Shown: positions 1-6,329 of the stretch, piece by piece
How positions within the stretch are numbered: the first letter of the stretch is position 1
Layout of the letters: each line of letters opens with the position of its first letter
Assembly: GCA_020433835.1 (NCBI GenBank)
Contig: JAGRBY010000107.1
Location: 1 to 15,330, forward strand
Direction: 5' to 3'
DNA from: Anaerolineae bacterium
Lineage (GTDB): Bacteria > Chloroflexota > Anaerolineae > 4572-78 > J111
DNA: 15,330 nt
Notes under the pieces: generated by a model
Database searches by the model: none
What the model saw: only the letters and a program-made list of their open reading frames with translations
Told to the model about the DNA's origin: nothing
Translations under genes and position numbers: made by a program

Positions 1-131
1 TGGCCTAATTCTCTATAAAAGAGTTGCACATTGGGTATAATAAGGATTTTCAACTAAAGTATACCTGTCTCCTTCGATAGGGCAAAACCTTTTATACATC
101 ACTATTCTTATCAGGGCTTACGTAGTTCTAA

Positions 132-214
132 AGGTGACAGTCACTTACTGGTCGTAAATCGGTCTTGGATTAGCCCAAATAGGTCGATTTAGGGTGTCCA
201 AGTGACTGTCACCT
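132..214. repeat. GTGACAGTCAC inverted-repeat element, copy 1
   Basis: The ends are a perfect 15-base inverted repeat, AGGTGACAGTCACTT at 132-146 and its complement at 200-214. A second nested inverted pair, TAAATCG at 155-161 and CGATTTA at 185-191, closes an inner stem. An imperfect outer pair (TCAGGGCTTACG at 111-122 against 223-238) may extend the element to about 111-238. A second copy at 4352-4433 shares the ends and most of the middle. No coding capacity is visible. It looks like a MITE or REP-type element, and its hairpin could also act on transcripts. Confidence 0.85.
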
Positions 215-306
215 GACTTTTGCGTAAGTCCGTCCTGATTATGAAACCAGTACAGGTAACGTGTATATAGCGGTGGATAGCCTTATGAAGCGGATAAACA
301 CAGATG

Positions 307-438
307 CACTATGTTTGCACTTTTTGAGAAACCAGGGTTTTGATGTCTAATCGATACCCTGTTGGGGCAAAAGACGTTTCTTTTTAACGCTAAAGACCCT
401 GGTTTCTTGCCGTAATACTTTAAAGTGCAAAGGTAGTG
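307..438 (+). repeat. 130-base palindromic dispersed element, copy A
   Basis: This element has imperfect terminal inverted repeats (CACTATGTTTGCAC at 307-320 against a complement ending at 438). It also has a perfect 12-base internal pair, AGAAACCAGGGT at 327-338 and ACCCTGGTTTCT at 396-407. The reverse complement of 6000-6127 matches it nearly end to end, including both stems, so it is a dispersed element in opposite orientations. It begins eight bases beyond the carboxylase stop codon, so its hairpin could terminate that minus-strand transcript. No ORF of its own is seen, so it is probably non-autonomous. Confidence 0.85.
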
Positions 439-446
439 ACAGATGC

Positions 447-1892
447 TTAATCCTCTACATCATCGACCGTTATAAAATTGCCTTCGGCAAAAAGACCCAC
501 CTGCAAGGGAATAACCCAATCGTAAGGGGCAAAGATGGTTTCCGGCGCGGCGGCCAAATTATAGTCCGGATCGACCATTGGTTGGTAAGGCCGTCCGTTA
601 AGCGAAGCCCACGACTCGACGTAGATAATGGGGTCGTGGATGTCGTTTGCTTCTAAAATCTCTTTAAGGCGATGCACATAGTAGATGATCATATCGGGCC
701 GGCTGGCCATTTTGCTCAGTTGGCGGCTGGTAAGGTTTTGGCGGGGATCAAATTCCCAGGTGTTTTCCGTTTCCGGGTCGGTTATGAAAAAGCGGATATC
801 GGCACTTTTGCCGCGCAGCTTCATATGCCACGAAAAACGGTGTCCCTCTTCTGTCCAGCTTACGTTACCGCCGTACAGCCAATGGCGCAGTGGAATAAGA
901 ATTTGTAGAGCCAAAAAAATGGTGAAAAATCCAACCGCCCACGACTTATAGGCCACATAATTAGATGGTATGGCTTGCGGTATGGTTACCTTAGCCCGGC
1001 GCAGAATTTTGCGCGGCCAATCGGCCTCAACAAAAAGAATAGTGGCCGTGATCATGGCATAGGGGAAGATGCCGATTGAAAAGAGCCACTTATTGGTAAG
1101 GTTAAAAAAGAGAACGCCCATAAACGCCAGTAACCGCGTGCGCCGCCACAGCAGCAGCGTGCCGATGCACAGATCGAACATAAGGCCGCCGTAGGCAAAG
1201 AAGTAAGCCCCCATTTCAGAGGCAAAAAAAGGACCGGCCACCGGATAACTGGCCCGGTTTTGCAACCAGGAGCGGATTGGCTCGGCGACCAGCCAATCGG
1301 GGTTGAGTTTGGCCACACCGCCAAAGAAATAGACCAGAAAAAACTGCGCTCTAAAAATTAGTAAATGCCAGCGGGGAACAATCTCAGTTCGGAGATCAGG
1401 CCGAAGCAGTTGATCGAGCGAAGCCCAACGATGGGCATCGACAAAAATCAGTAAAAAAGCGACCAGTGAGATGAGATAATAATGGTTGTTATATTGGGCC
1501 TTATCAATGAGAAAAACATAGGTGTAGGTAAAAAAGAAGGTAATGGCCGAAACCCGATAGAAAAAGCCAAGCGCTATGCCCAGCGCCGATAAACCCATAA
1601 CGAAGAAGACCAGGTACATGCCCTGGCCCGGTAAAGGAGCCACAAAGGGAAACAGTTCATAAGGGAAATAGAATTTCGGCTCGATGAAGTAGCGGTAGAT
1701 ACGGTCGTACTCGTGATAGCGGTAAACTTCCCAGGTCATCAGCGCCCCAAACAAAACGCGAAATGTACCCAGTGACGAGGCATCAATCGGTTTAATGAGC
1801 GCGTTGCCGTAGGCCTGGAGTTTGCTTTGTATAAATGCTATAATATGGAATAAATTAACGCTTGTTGAGGAGTTGTTTTGGTTCGCTTCCAT
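447..1892 (-). CDS. Vitamin K-dependent gamma-carboxylase-like HTTM membrane protein
   Basis: A 481-residue polytopic membrane protein that lines up with human gamma-glutamyl carboxylase (GGCX) through most of the transmembrane half and into the following lumenal domain. Recognisable blocks are PIDASSLGTFRVLFG (residues 35-49), DKAQYNNHYYL (130-140), VYFFGGVAKLNPDW (187-200), FSIGIFPYAM (271-280) and the motif around HRFSWHM (351-357). In GGCX, Lys218 is the catalytic base that deprotonates vitamin K hydroquinone, and His160 assists; the equivalents K195 and H137 are both present. The likely chemistry is therefore quinone epoxidation coupled to Glu carboxylation, although the substrate in bacteria is unknown. 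No VKOR gene or obvious Glu-rich substrate lies nearby. The ATG start fits the GGCX alignment; the Shine-Dalgarno site is weak. The gene stands alone, divergent from the AAA ATPase gene. The family assignment is strong and the biochemical activity is inferred. Confidence 0.9.
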   Translation of the reverse strand: MEANQNNSSTSVNLFHIIAFIQSKLQAYGNALIKPIDASSLGTFRVLFGALMTWEVYRYHEYDRIYRYFIEPKFYFPYELFPFVAPLPGQGMYLVFFVMGLSALGIALGFFYRVSAITFFFTYTYVFLIDKAQYNNHYYLISLVAFLLIFVDAHRWASLDQLLRPDLRTEIVPRWHLLIFRAQFFLVYFFGGVAKLNPDWLVAEPIRSWLQNRASYPVAGPFFASEMGAYFFAYGGLMFDLCIGTLLLWRRTRLLAFMGVLFFNLTNKWLFSIGIFPYAMITATILFVEADWPRKILRRAKVTIPQAIPSNYVAYKSWAVGFFTIFLALQILIPLRHWLYGGNVSWTEEGHRFSWHMKLRGKSADIRFFITDPETENTWEFDPRQNLTSRQLSKMASRPDMIIYYVHRLKEILEANDIHDPIIYVESWASLNGRPYQPMVDPDYNLAAAPETIFAPYDWVIPLQVGLFAEGNFITVDDVED

Positions 1893-1962
1893 AGAGTATC
1901 ATCACTATATTGCGTGCCTGTTCAAACAGCACAAGGGTTATTAACCAAAACTGGTACATAGT

Positions 1963-1991
1963 GTTATACACTGTATTCAACAAGTTAGCAA
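1963..1991 (-). promoter_or_regulatory. Candidate sigma-70 promoter for the carboxylase gene
   Basis: Read on the minus strand, TTGCTA (1986-1991) and TATAAC (1963-1968) are separated by exactly 17 bases. The matches to consensus are 4/6 and 5/6. Transcription would start about 65 bases before the ATG at 1892. The AGTGT-TAT-ACACT palindrome overlaps the -10, which would suit a repressor site. Confidence 0.45.
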
Positions 1992-2064
1992 GCCATTTTC
2001 GGTTCTCCGCCAATTCTAATGATAATCACAATGTGACAGTACTTTAATCAAAAAAGTCACGCTT

Positions 2065-2093
2065 TCGACATTTCAGGGTGACTCTAGTATAAT
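2065..2093 (+). promoter_or_regulatory. Strong sigma-70 type promoter for the AAA ATPase operon
   Basis: TCGACA at 2065-2070 (5/6 match to the -35 consensus) and a perfect TATAAT at 2088-2093 are separated by 17 bases. This is the best promoter match in the window. It points at the AAA ATPase gene and leaves a leader of about 145 bases before the GTG start. Confidence 0.7.
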
Positions 2094-2244
2094 CGTATGT
2101 ACTAACCTTCAACTCTATTGATTCCTAAATACTGGCGTATCGTGTGGTTAGAAAAATCACGACATCCTCAAAAATCCGTCTACGCAGCTTCATATATAAC
2201 CCACGCTTATTCATGTAAAAAACTAGCACTATGGAGGATTAACT

Positions 2245-3663
2245 GTGGCCACAACCGGAAGCTTAAAGCAACTGAGTAACACATCATCCCTTTCGCGCAA
2301 CCGAGGAGTATCGACCGACTCTCTGGCACCAGGCACAGGCTCGCTTAACAGTGCGGGTATGACCGTGCCGTCTATTACGCGGTTTAGCGGCATGGCCGAA
2401 CTGCTGGAAGCGCCCACTTCGTTAGATGATCTGGATATTAAGCAAAATTTGGTTACCGACATCATGCTGCGCCTTACTTATAATGAAGGGGAAGTAAGCG
2501 TTAGCCGGGCCGAAGATATTATGAAGATGCCCTATCGGGTTGTGGATGAGATGCTGCAATGGCTCCAGCAAGAACACATTGTCGAGGTTGCCAAGGCCGT
2601 CGGCAGCCTTGGCCGACGCGGCTATGTTTACACCCTCACCGACCTGGGCCGGCAGCGGGCTAAAGAAGCGACCGATCGAACGCTGTATGTTGGTCCCGTT
2701 CCGGTTCCGTTAGAAAAGTATTACGAGTCGGTTTTGAACCAGGCCACCATCCGGCGCTTAACGCGGGGCGAGGTTCAAAATGCGTTGAACCATCTTATTT
2801 TGCCCAAAGATTTCGACCGAAAAATTGGCCCGGCGGTCAACGCCGGCAGCTCGATATTTTTATACGGCCCGCCCGGTAACGGTAAAACCACCATCGCCGA
2901 GGCTATTGCCGAACTGTTGGGCAACGGTGAGCCGATTTGGATTCCGTATTCCGTCACCATTGGCGGGGCTATTATTCAAATCTATGACAGCCTGATTCAT
3001 AAAATGAGTGACGAAGATCGCGGTGCGGCGGATAAACGGTGGGGGCTTTTTCAACGCCCGTCGGTTATGGTGGGTGGTGAGCTGACGATGGAGCACCTGG
3101 AACTGCGCTTTGAACCAACCGCCAAGTTTTACGAAGGCCCGCTGCAAATGAAGGCCAACGGCGGTATGTTTCTCATCGATGACTTTGGCCGGCAGATGAT
3201 TACGCCCTCTGAGTTGCTCAACCGCTGGATTGTACCGTTAGAAACCCGCATCGACTTTCTGCGGCTTAACTCCGGCCAAACCTTCGAGATTCCCTTTAAG
3301 CAGCTTTTGGTCTTTAGCACCAACCTCGATCCTGAAGATTTAGTCGATGGCGCTTTCTTGCGGCGTATTCAGATAAAGGTCGGTGTCTTTGGCCCGGACG
3401 AGAAAATGTTTTATCAAATCTTTTCCAACCAGGCTCAGGCGCTCGGCTTTCCTGAAGTCGACCGCGAATCATTCCTTTATCTGCTCAGTGAGTGGTATCG
3501 CAAGACGGGCAAACCGCTGCAATCGGTGCACCCGCGCGATGTGCTCAAAACCGTGAAGCTTATTTGTGAATATGCCGGTGATCCGGTTCGTATGAGTCCG
3601 GGGCTTATCGAAGAAGCCTGTAACAACTACTTTGTTAAAGCCAAATCCGGCGAAATTCTATAA
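2245..3663 (+). CDS. AAA ATPase with N-terminal winged-helix domain
   Basis: A 472-residue cytoplasmic protein. Residues 1-55 are Ser/Thr-rich and probably disordered. Residues about 66-140 resemble a winged helix (helices, then a wing at SLGRRGYVYTLTDLG, 121-135). The AAA core follows: Walker A GPPGNGKTT at 208-216 (K214), Walker B with FLIDD at 309-313, sensor 1 near FSTN (357-360), an Arg pair FLRR (371-374) and a sensor-2-like HPRD (429-432). Walker B reads DD where DE is usual. I recognise this as a conserved bacterial family of AAA ATPases of unknown role. It lacks the GAFTGA loop of sigma-54 activators. The GTG start is fixed by GGAGG at 2233-2237, seven bases upstream. It is followed 30 bases later by a coiled-coil gene, probably in one transcript, so a motor-plus-partner pair is inferred. 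Confidence 0.85.
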   Translation: MATTGSLKQLSNTSSLSRNRGVSTDSLAPGTGSLNSAGMTVPSITRFSGMAELLEAPTSLDDLDIKQNLVTDIMLRLTYNEGEVSVSRAEDIMKMPYRVVDEMLQWLQQEHIVEVAKAVGSLGRRGYVYTLTDLGRQRAKEATDRTLYVGPVPVPLEKYYESVLNQATIRRLTRGEVQNALNHLILPKDFDRKIGPAVNAGSSIFLYGPPGNGKTTIAEAIAELLGNGEPIWIPYSVTIGGAIIQIYDSLIHKMSDEDRGAADKRWGLFQRPSVMVGGELTMEHLELRFEPTAKFYEGPLQMKANGGMFLIDDFGRQMITPSELLNRWIVPLETRIDFLRLNSGQTFEIPFKQLLVFSTNLDPEDLVDGAFLRRIQIKVGVFGPDEKMFYQIFSNQAQALGFPEVDRESFLYLLSEWYRKTGKPLQSVHPRDVLKTVKLICEYAGDPVRMSPGLIEEACNNYFVKAKSGEIL

Positions 3664-3693
3664 CCAACCAACTAACGATCAAACAAACTAACC

Positions 3694-4236
3694 ATGGACT
3701 TACTTAAAAAAGTAGAACTCCTTCTCAATTCAAAAACCCGCTCTGTGCTGCCCCGCCGACGGCGAACCGATCCGTTGGATGAGCAGGAAGCCGAGCTTTT
3801 GGCTGAGATCCGTGAGGCACTGCTTGCGGTCGAAGTTCAAGAGCGGCAATTGGCCGAGCGCATCAAAACCGAGCTAAGCCAGGCCGATATGGCCGCCCGC
3901 AGTGGTGATACCGAGCAGCAGCGTGCCCACGAGCGCCGTGCCGATGAACTCGACCGCTATCTGGAGCGCGAATCGCTGCAAGCCATCGATTTGGAGGACA
4001 AACTCCAGGCGTTGGAAGAAAAGCTGGCGCTGGCGCAAGCCGCTGTTGAAAAAGAGGGGCGCAAAGCCGCCACGATCGATGCCGAAGCATCCAAAGTTCT
4101 GGCCGAAGGCGGCATCGGGGTAACCACCACCAGCACTAATCTAGCCCAAAAAACGTCACCCCCGGAAGTTATCCCCGACGATTTTGCCACCGACGCTCCC
4201 GACGTGGCCGCTAAAAAGTCGAGACTATCAGAATAA
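3694..4236 (+). CDS. PspA/IM30-like coiled-coil protein
   Basis: A 180-residue soluble protein. Residues 1-14 (MDLLKKVELLLNSK) form a short amphipathic helix like the membrane-sensing start of PspA/Vipp1. An Arg-rich patch follows (RRRR, 21-24), then a long charged, Ala/Glu/Leu-rich coiled coil from about 28 to 138 and a disordered acidic tail (150-180). It is shorter than typical PspA (about 220 residues), so it could be a divergent or truncated member, or an unrelated coiled coil with a similar N-terminus. The ATG at 3694 has no clear Shine-Dalgarno site. Only 30 bases separate it from the ATPase stop, so translation probably depends on coupling. A strong hairpin follows. The family link is tentative; the gene and the coiled coil are well supported. 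Confidence 0.75.
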   Translation: MDLLKKVELLLNSKTRSVLPRRRRTDPLDEQEAELLAEIREALLAVEVQERQLAERIKTELSQADMAARSGDTEQQRAHERRADELDRYLERESLQAIDLEDKLQALEEKLALAQAAVEKEGRKAATIDAEASKVLAEGGIGVTTTSTNLAQKTSPPEVIPDDFATDAPDVAAKKSRLSE

Positions 4237-4279
4237 AACACGCCCAGTAAAACGGCTCAGTTATTCTTATCGAGAATCA

Positions 4280-4343
4280 AAACATCCTCAGTTAGAACAG
4301 CTCTTGCTTAACCTGTTCATCACTGAGGATGTTTATTTTATCT
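4280..4343 (+). terminator. Rho-independent terminator after the ATPase/coiled-coil pair
   Basis: AAACATCCTCAG (4280-4291) pairs perfectly with CTGAGGATGTTT (4323-4334). Inside the loop GAACAG (4295-4300) pairs with CTGTTC (4313-4318). A T-rich run follows (4334-4343). It lies 43 bases beyond the coiled-coil stop codon. On the other strand the hairpin is followed by TTTT, so it may work in both directions between the convergent genes. Confidence 0.75.
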
Positions 4344-4351
4344 TAAAAGTC

Positions 4352-4433
4352 AGGTGACAGTCACTTATTGCTAGTAAATCGGCCTTGGATTAGCCCCAAT
4401 AGTCGATTTAGGGCATCCAAGTGACTGTCATCT
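4352..4433. repeat. GTGACAGTCAC inverted-repeat element, copy 2
   Basis: The ends are AGGTGACAGTCACTT (4352-4366) and its near-complement at 4419-4433, with one mismatch. The middle keeps most of copy 1 (132-214), including the TAAATC/CGATTTA pair. Its left end extends to AAAAGTCAGG, which is the complement of the sequence just outside the right end of copy 1, so the true element may be slightly longer than 82 bases. It sits between two convergent genes, where a hairpin would be tolerated and could end the minus-strand transcript of the beta-propeller gene. Confidence 0.85.
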
Positions 4434-4453
4434 TGTTATTTAACGATGACCGC

Positions 4454-5659
4454 TTATGAAGCGTTTGTGTGTGGCCAGGCCGGTATCCAGGTGAGACGGG
4501 CCAACAGTACCCAGCCGGCAAAAAGGATGGTGAGCAGCATAATTAAGGCTTGTACACCGGTCGGATTAGCCAGCGAGGCAATCTGCGACCAAACGGTTGT
4601 CTTCGGAGCCGGCAGCGGCTCACCGTAGCGATTCAAACCGCTTTCGGTTGTGGCGTAGATACCGCCGTCATTAATCATCACCTGCTCGCCCAGTTTTTCT
4701 TGTCGGGCAACTTCCGTCCAGTTTTGACCGCCGTCGAAGCTTTCAAAAAGACCGTCGCTTATAACTTCGCTGCCAACCCCGATGCCAGTGGTGATAGCGA
4801 TGTGCTCAGGATTTGCGGGATCAATCGTAATCGACGGCACCCACAGCAAGATACCCGGCTCTCGGCCTAAACCTTCGTTACTTTCTACCCAGCTTTGGCC
4901 GCCATCATCAGAGCGATAAACCCCATAACCAACGGTACCTGCATACAGAACTTTCGGGTTAACCGGGTCAACGGCCAAGCTAATGGCGTTAACCGGCAGC
5001 GTGTCGATGCGCTCAAAGCGGCTGCCGTCTACTTGCAGCAAGCCATCGGTTGCTACGGCATAAACCGGGCCGCCGGGAACGGTTACAACTTCATTTACGT
5101 ACAAATTTGCTAACGCATCGCCGCCGATTTTCTCAAACTGGCCGGTTTGGCTATAGAAGCGATACAACCCTTGGCCGGACGTACCGATGTAAACCACACC
5201 GGGTTGGTCGGGTGAAACGGTTAAGGTTGAAACTTCGGGTGCCTGACCGTTTTCATCAGCCGGCAGCGCATAATTGGTGTAACTCCAGGTTCGGCCCCCG
5301 TTATCGCTAACTAAAAGACCGTGGTTGGTATCACCGTCTTGGCCGGTTGTGGCCGCATACAGCAAATCGCTGCGAATGGGATGAACCGCTAAAGCGGTGA
5401 TATCTTCCGTCGGGCTATTGCTGACAAGCTGCCACGAGTAGCCTTTATCATCACTGCGGTAGATACCGCGCTGGTCGTCGTTAAGCGCCGCGTATAGAAT
5501 ATCGCCGGTGGTCGACTCGGCCACGGCTTCAATTGAAGCCTCAGACATATCGGCCATCGCCAAACTGCGCGTTTCGTCTACGACCAAAGCCGCGACGGTT
5601 CCCAGAGTGAGAATTAGGGCAAAAAGCCCAATTCTGAGCAGTAGAGTTAATTTTCGCAT
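4454..5659 (-). CDS. Membrane-anchored Asp-box (BNR) beta-propeller protein
   Basis: A 401-residue extracytoplasmic protein. Residues 5-27 form a signal peptide or signal anchor and 369-388 a C-terminal membrane segment. Four Asp-box motifs (S-x-D-x-G-x-x-W) are visible: SDDKGYSW (69-76), SDNGGRTW (118-125), SDDGGQSW (250-257) and SFDGGQNW (307-314). They alternate with DPxNP-type strands (231-235, 280-284), as in sialidase-like, VPS10 or Ycf48-type propellers. The sialidase Arg triad is not evident, so an enzyme activity should not be assumed; a binding or scaffold role is more likely. The ATG start is supported by GGAGG (complement of 5665-5669) five bases upstream. The gene lies 45 bases downstream of a small membrane protein gene, probably in one operon. 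Confidence 0.85.
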   Translation of the reverse strand: MRKLTLLLRIGLFALILTLGTVAALVVDETRSLAMADMSEASIEAVAESTTGDILYAALNDDQRGIYRSDDKGYSWQLVSNSPTEDITALAVHPIRSDLLYAATTGQDGDTNHGLLVSDNGGRTWSYTNYALPADENGQAPEVSTLTVSPDQPGVVYIGTSGQGLYRFYSQTGQFEKIGGDALANLYVNEVVTVPGGPVYAVATDGLLQVDGSRFERIDTLPVNAISLAVDPVNPKVLYAGTVGYGVYRSDDGGQSWVESNEGLGREPGILLWVPSITIDPANPEHIAITTGIGVGSEVISDGLFESFDGGQNWTEVARQEKLGEQVMINDGGIYATTESGLNRYGEPLPAPKTTVWSQIASLANPTGVQALIMLLTILFAGWVLLARLTWIPAWPHTNAS

Positions 5660-5704
5660 GAGTGCCTCCGATGTCCTTGGTTTTATAATTGGTTGGTTAG
5701 ATGG

Positions 5705-5947
5705 CTAGTTAGTGGGTTGATACGGCTGGAATGGCTCGTTGGTAGTCGTTGGTGCAAACTGTTGTTGGGTAATGTCGCGGTTAGAAAGTGTGTTTTCAGC
5801 CGGTGCAGCCATTTCAGTGGTTGACACGTTCGGCGCATCAGCCGCTACCTGGTTCATTTCGTTAATAGCAATAATGCTGGTAATCACCACCAAATAGATG
5901 GTGATGATGAAAAATCCGTTGATGAAAATACGTTTTATGGTTATCAC
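5705..5947 (-). CDS. Small single-pass membrane protein, unknown function
   Basis: An 80-residue protein starting at a GTG (5945-5947) with GAGGTG five bases upstream. A longer reading from 6013 has no ribosome site and would run into the palindromic element. A short basic N-terminus (ITIKR) precedes one hydrophobic segment at about residues 7-27. The remaining 50 residues are polar, Thr/Pro/Gln-rich and end in FQPYQPTN, which suits a flexible tail outside the membrane. I do not recognise the family. Its place 45 bases upstream of the beta-propeller gene on the same strand suggests that the two products work together at the cell surface. Confidence 0.65.
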   Translation of the reverse strand: MITIKRIFINGFFIITIYLVVITSIIAINEMNQVAADAPNVSTTEMAAPAENTLSNRDITQQQFAPTTTNEPFQPYQPTN

Positions 5948-5999
5948 AATAACACCTCTTCTGTTAGACCTCCATCGTTCTGGCGCTTGTTTTGCGCAG

Positions 6000-6127
6000 C
6001 GATACTTCTGCACTATAAAGGCCTTATGCCAAGAAAGGGTTTTTAGCGTTAAAAGAGCGCTTCTGACCGCAAAAGGGTATCAATGCAGTATCAAAACCCT
6101 GGTTTCTAAAAAAGTGCAAACATAGTG
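6000..6127 (-). repeat. 130-base palindromic dispersed element, copy B
   Basis: The reverse complement of this segment matches 307-438 over its whole length, with scattered substitutions and a few small gaps. The shared blocks include CACTATGTTTGCACTTTTT, AGAAACCAGGGTTTTGAT and TTTTAACGCTAAA. One arm of the inner stem has lost two bases (CCCTTTCTT where copy A has CCCTGGTTTCTT), so copy B folds less perfectly. It lies about 50 bases upstream of the small membrane protein gene. Confidence 0.85.
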
Positions 6128-6178
6128 ACTTCTGAAAACGATGGAGGTCATTACTCAATCGTTAAGATTAGTATAGCA

Positions 6179-6210
6179 AATGACCGGCCTTTTGTGATCA
6201 GCCGGTCGTT
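6179..6210 (-). terminator. Hairpin, possible terminator of the exporter/acetyltransferase unit
   Basis: AATGACCGGC (6179-6188) pairs with GCCGGTCGTT (6201-6210), ten pairs including one G-T, around a 12-base loop. It lies about 120 bases beyond the acetyltransferase stop codon on the minus strand. The T-run after it is weak, so it may instead be another small repeat. Confidence 0.35.
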
Positions 6211-6329
6211 GTAGGAGTAGTACAACAAATGGATGATTTATAGCGGTGGTGATCTTGCTTAGGTAGGCAGGTTATCTCGCCCACGGGGAAGGGTTTGCGA
6301 GAGTGAAATACAGCGGCGCTTTCACGCCA

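Larger units (their letters stand above)
1..446. other. Intergenic region filled by two palindromic elements
   Basis: I see no protein gene in these 446 bases. The stretch holds a GTGACAGTCAC inverted-repeat element (core 132-214, possible outer arms 111-238) and a second, unrelated palindromic element (307-438) just beyond the 3' end of the minus-strand carboxylase gene. A perfect TATAAT occurs at 36-41 but has no convincing -35 partner. The left neighbour gene is outside the window. Confidence 0.6.
1893..2244. other. Divergent intergenic region with two promoter candidates
   Basis: This 352-base gap separates the divergent carboxylase and AAA ATPase genes. It holds a minus-strand promoter candidate (1963-1991) and a strong plus-strand one (2065-2093). 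A short palindrome, AGTGT-TAT-ACACT (1960-1972), overlaps the minus-strand -10 and could be an operator. About 145 bases remain between the plus-strand promoter and the GTG start, an unusually long leader. It includes a small hairpin (TCGTG and CACGA arms near 2140-2162). I found no small ORF or known riboswitch in it. Confidence 0.5.
5948..6329. other. Intergenic region with palindromic element and hairpins
   Basis: This 382-base gap lies between two minus-strand units. It holds the inverted copy of the 130-base element (6000-6127) and a GC-rich hairpin (6179-6210). A smaller hairpin (GTTGTA and TACAAC, 6208-6226) shares its edge. A TATACT-like -10 for the small membrane protein may lie at 6170-6175 on the minus strand, but no good -35 is found. 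If it is real, copy B lies in the leader. No gene is seen. Confidence 0.4.

Noticed and set aside
36..41. Perfect TATAAT near the left edge
   Set aside because: No -35 hexamer at 16-18 bases upstream and no gene follows on the plus strand before the repeats.
2245..3663. Sigma-54 activator (PspF-like) identity for the AAA ATPase, suggested by the PspA-like neighbour
   Set aside because: There is no GAFTGA loop and no C-terminal Fis-type helix-turn-helix, and the Walker A is of the GPPGNGKT type.
2245..4236. Anti-phage defence module
   Set aside because: No nuclease, TIR, toxin, reverse transcriptase or other effector domain is present, and the neighbours are housekeeping-like.
4454..5659. 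Sialidase enzyme call from the Asp-boxes
   Set aside because: The catalytic Arg triad and Tyr/Glu pair are not recognisable; Asp-boxes alone only show a propeller fold.
5948..6013. Longer version of the small membrane protein
   Set aside because: The extra residues come from the edge of the palindromic element; the GTG at 5947 has a good ribosome site.
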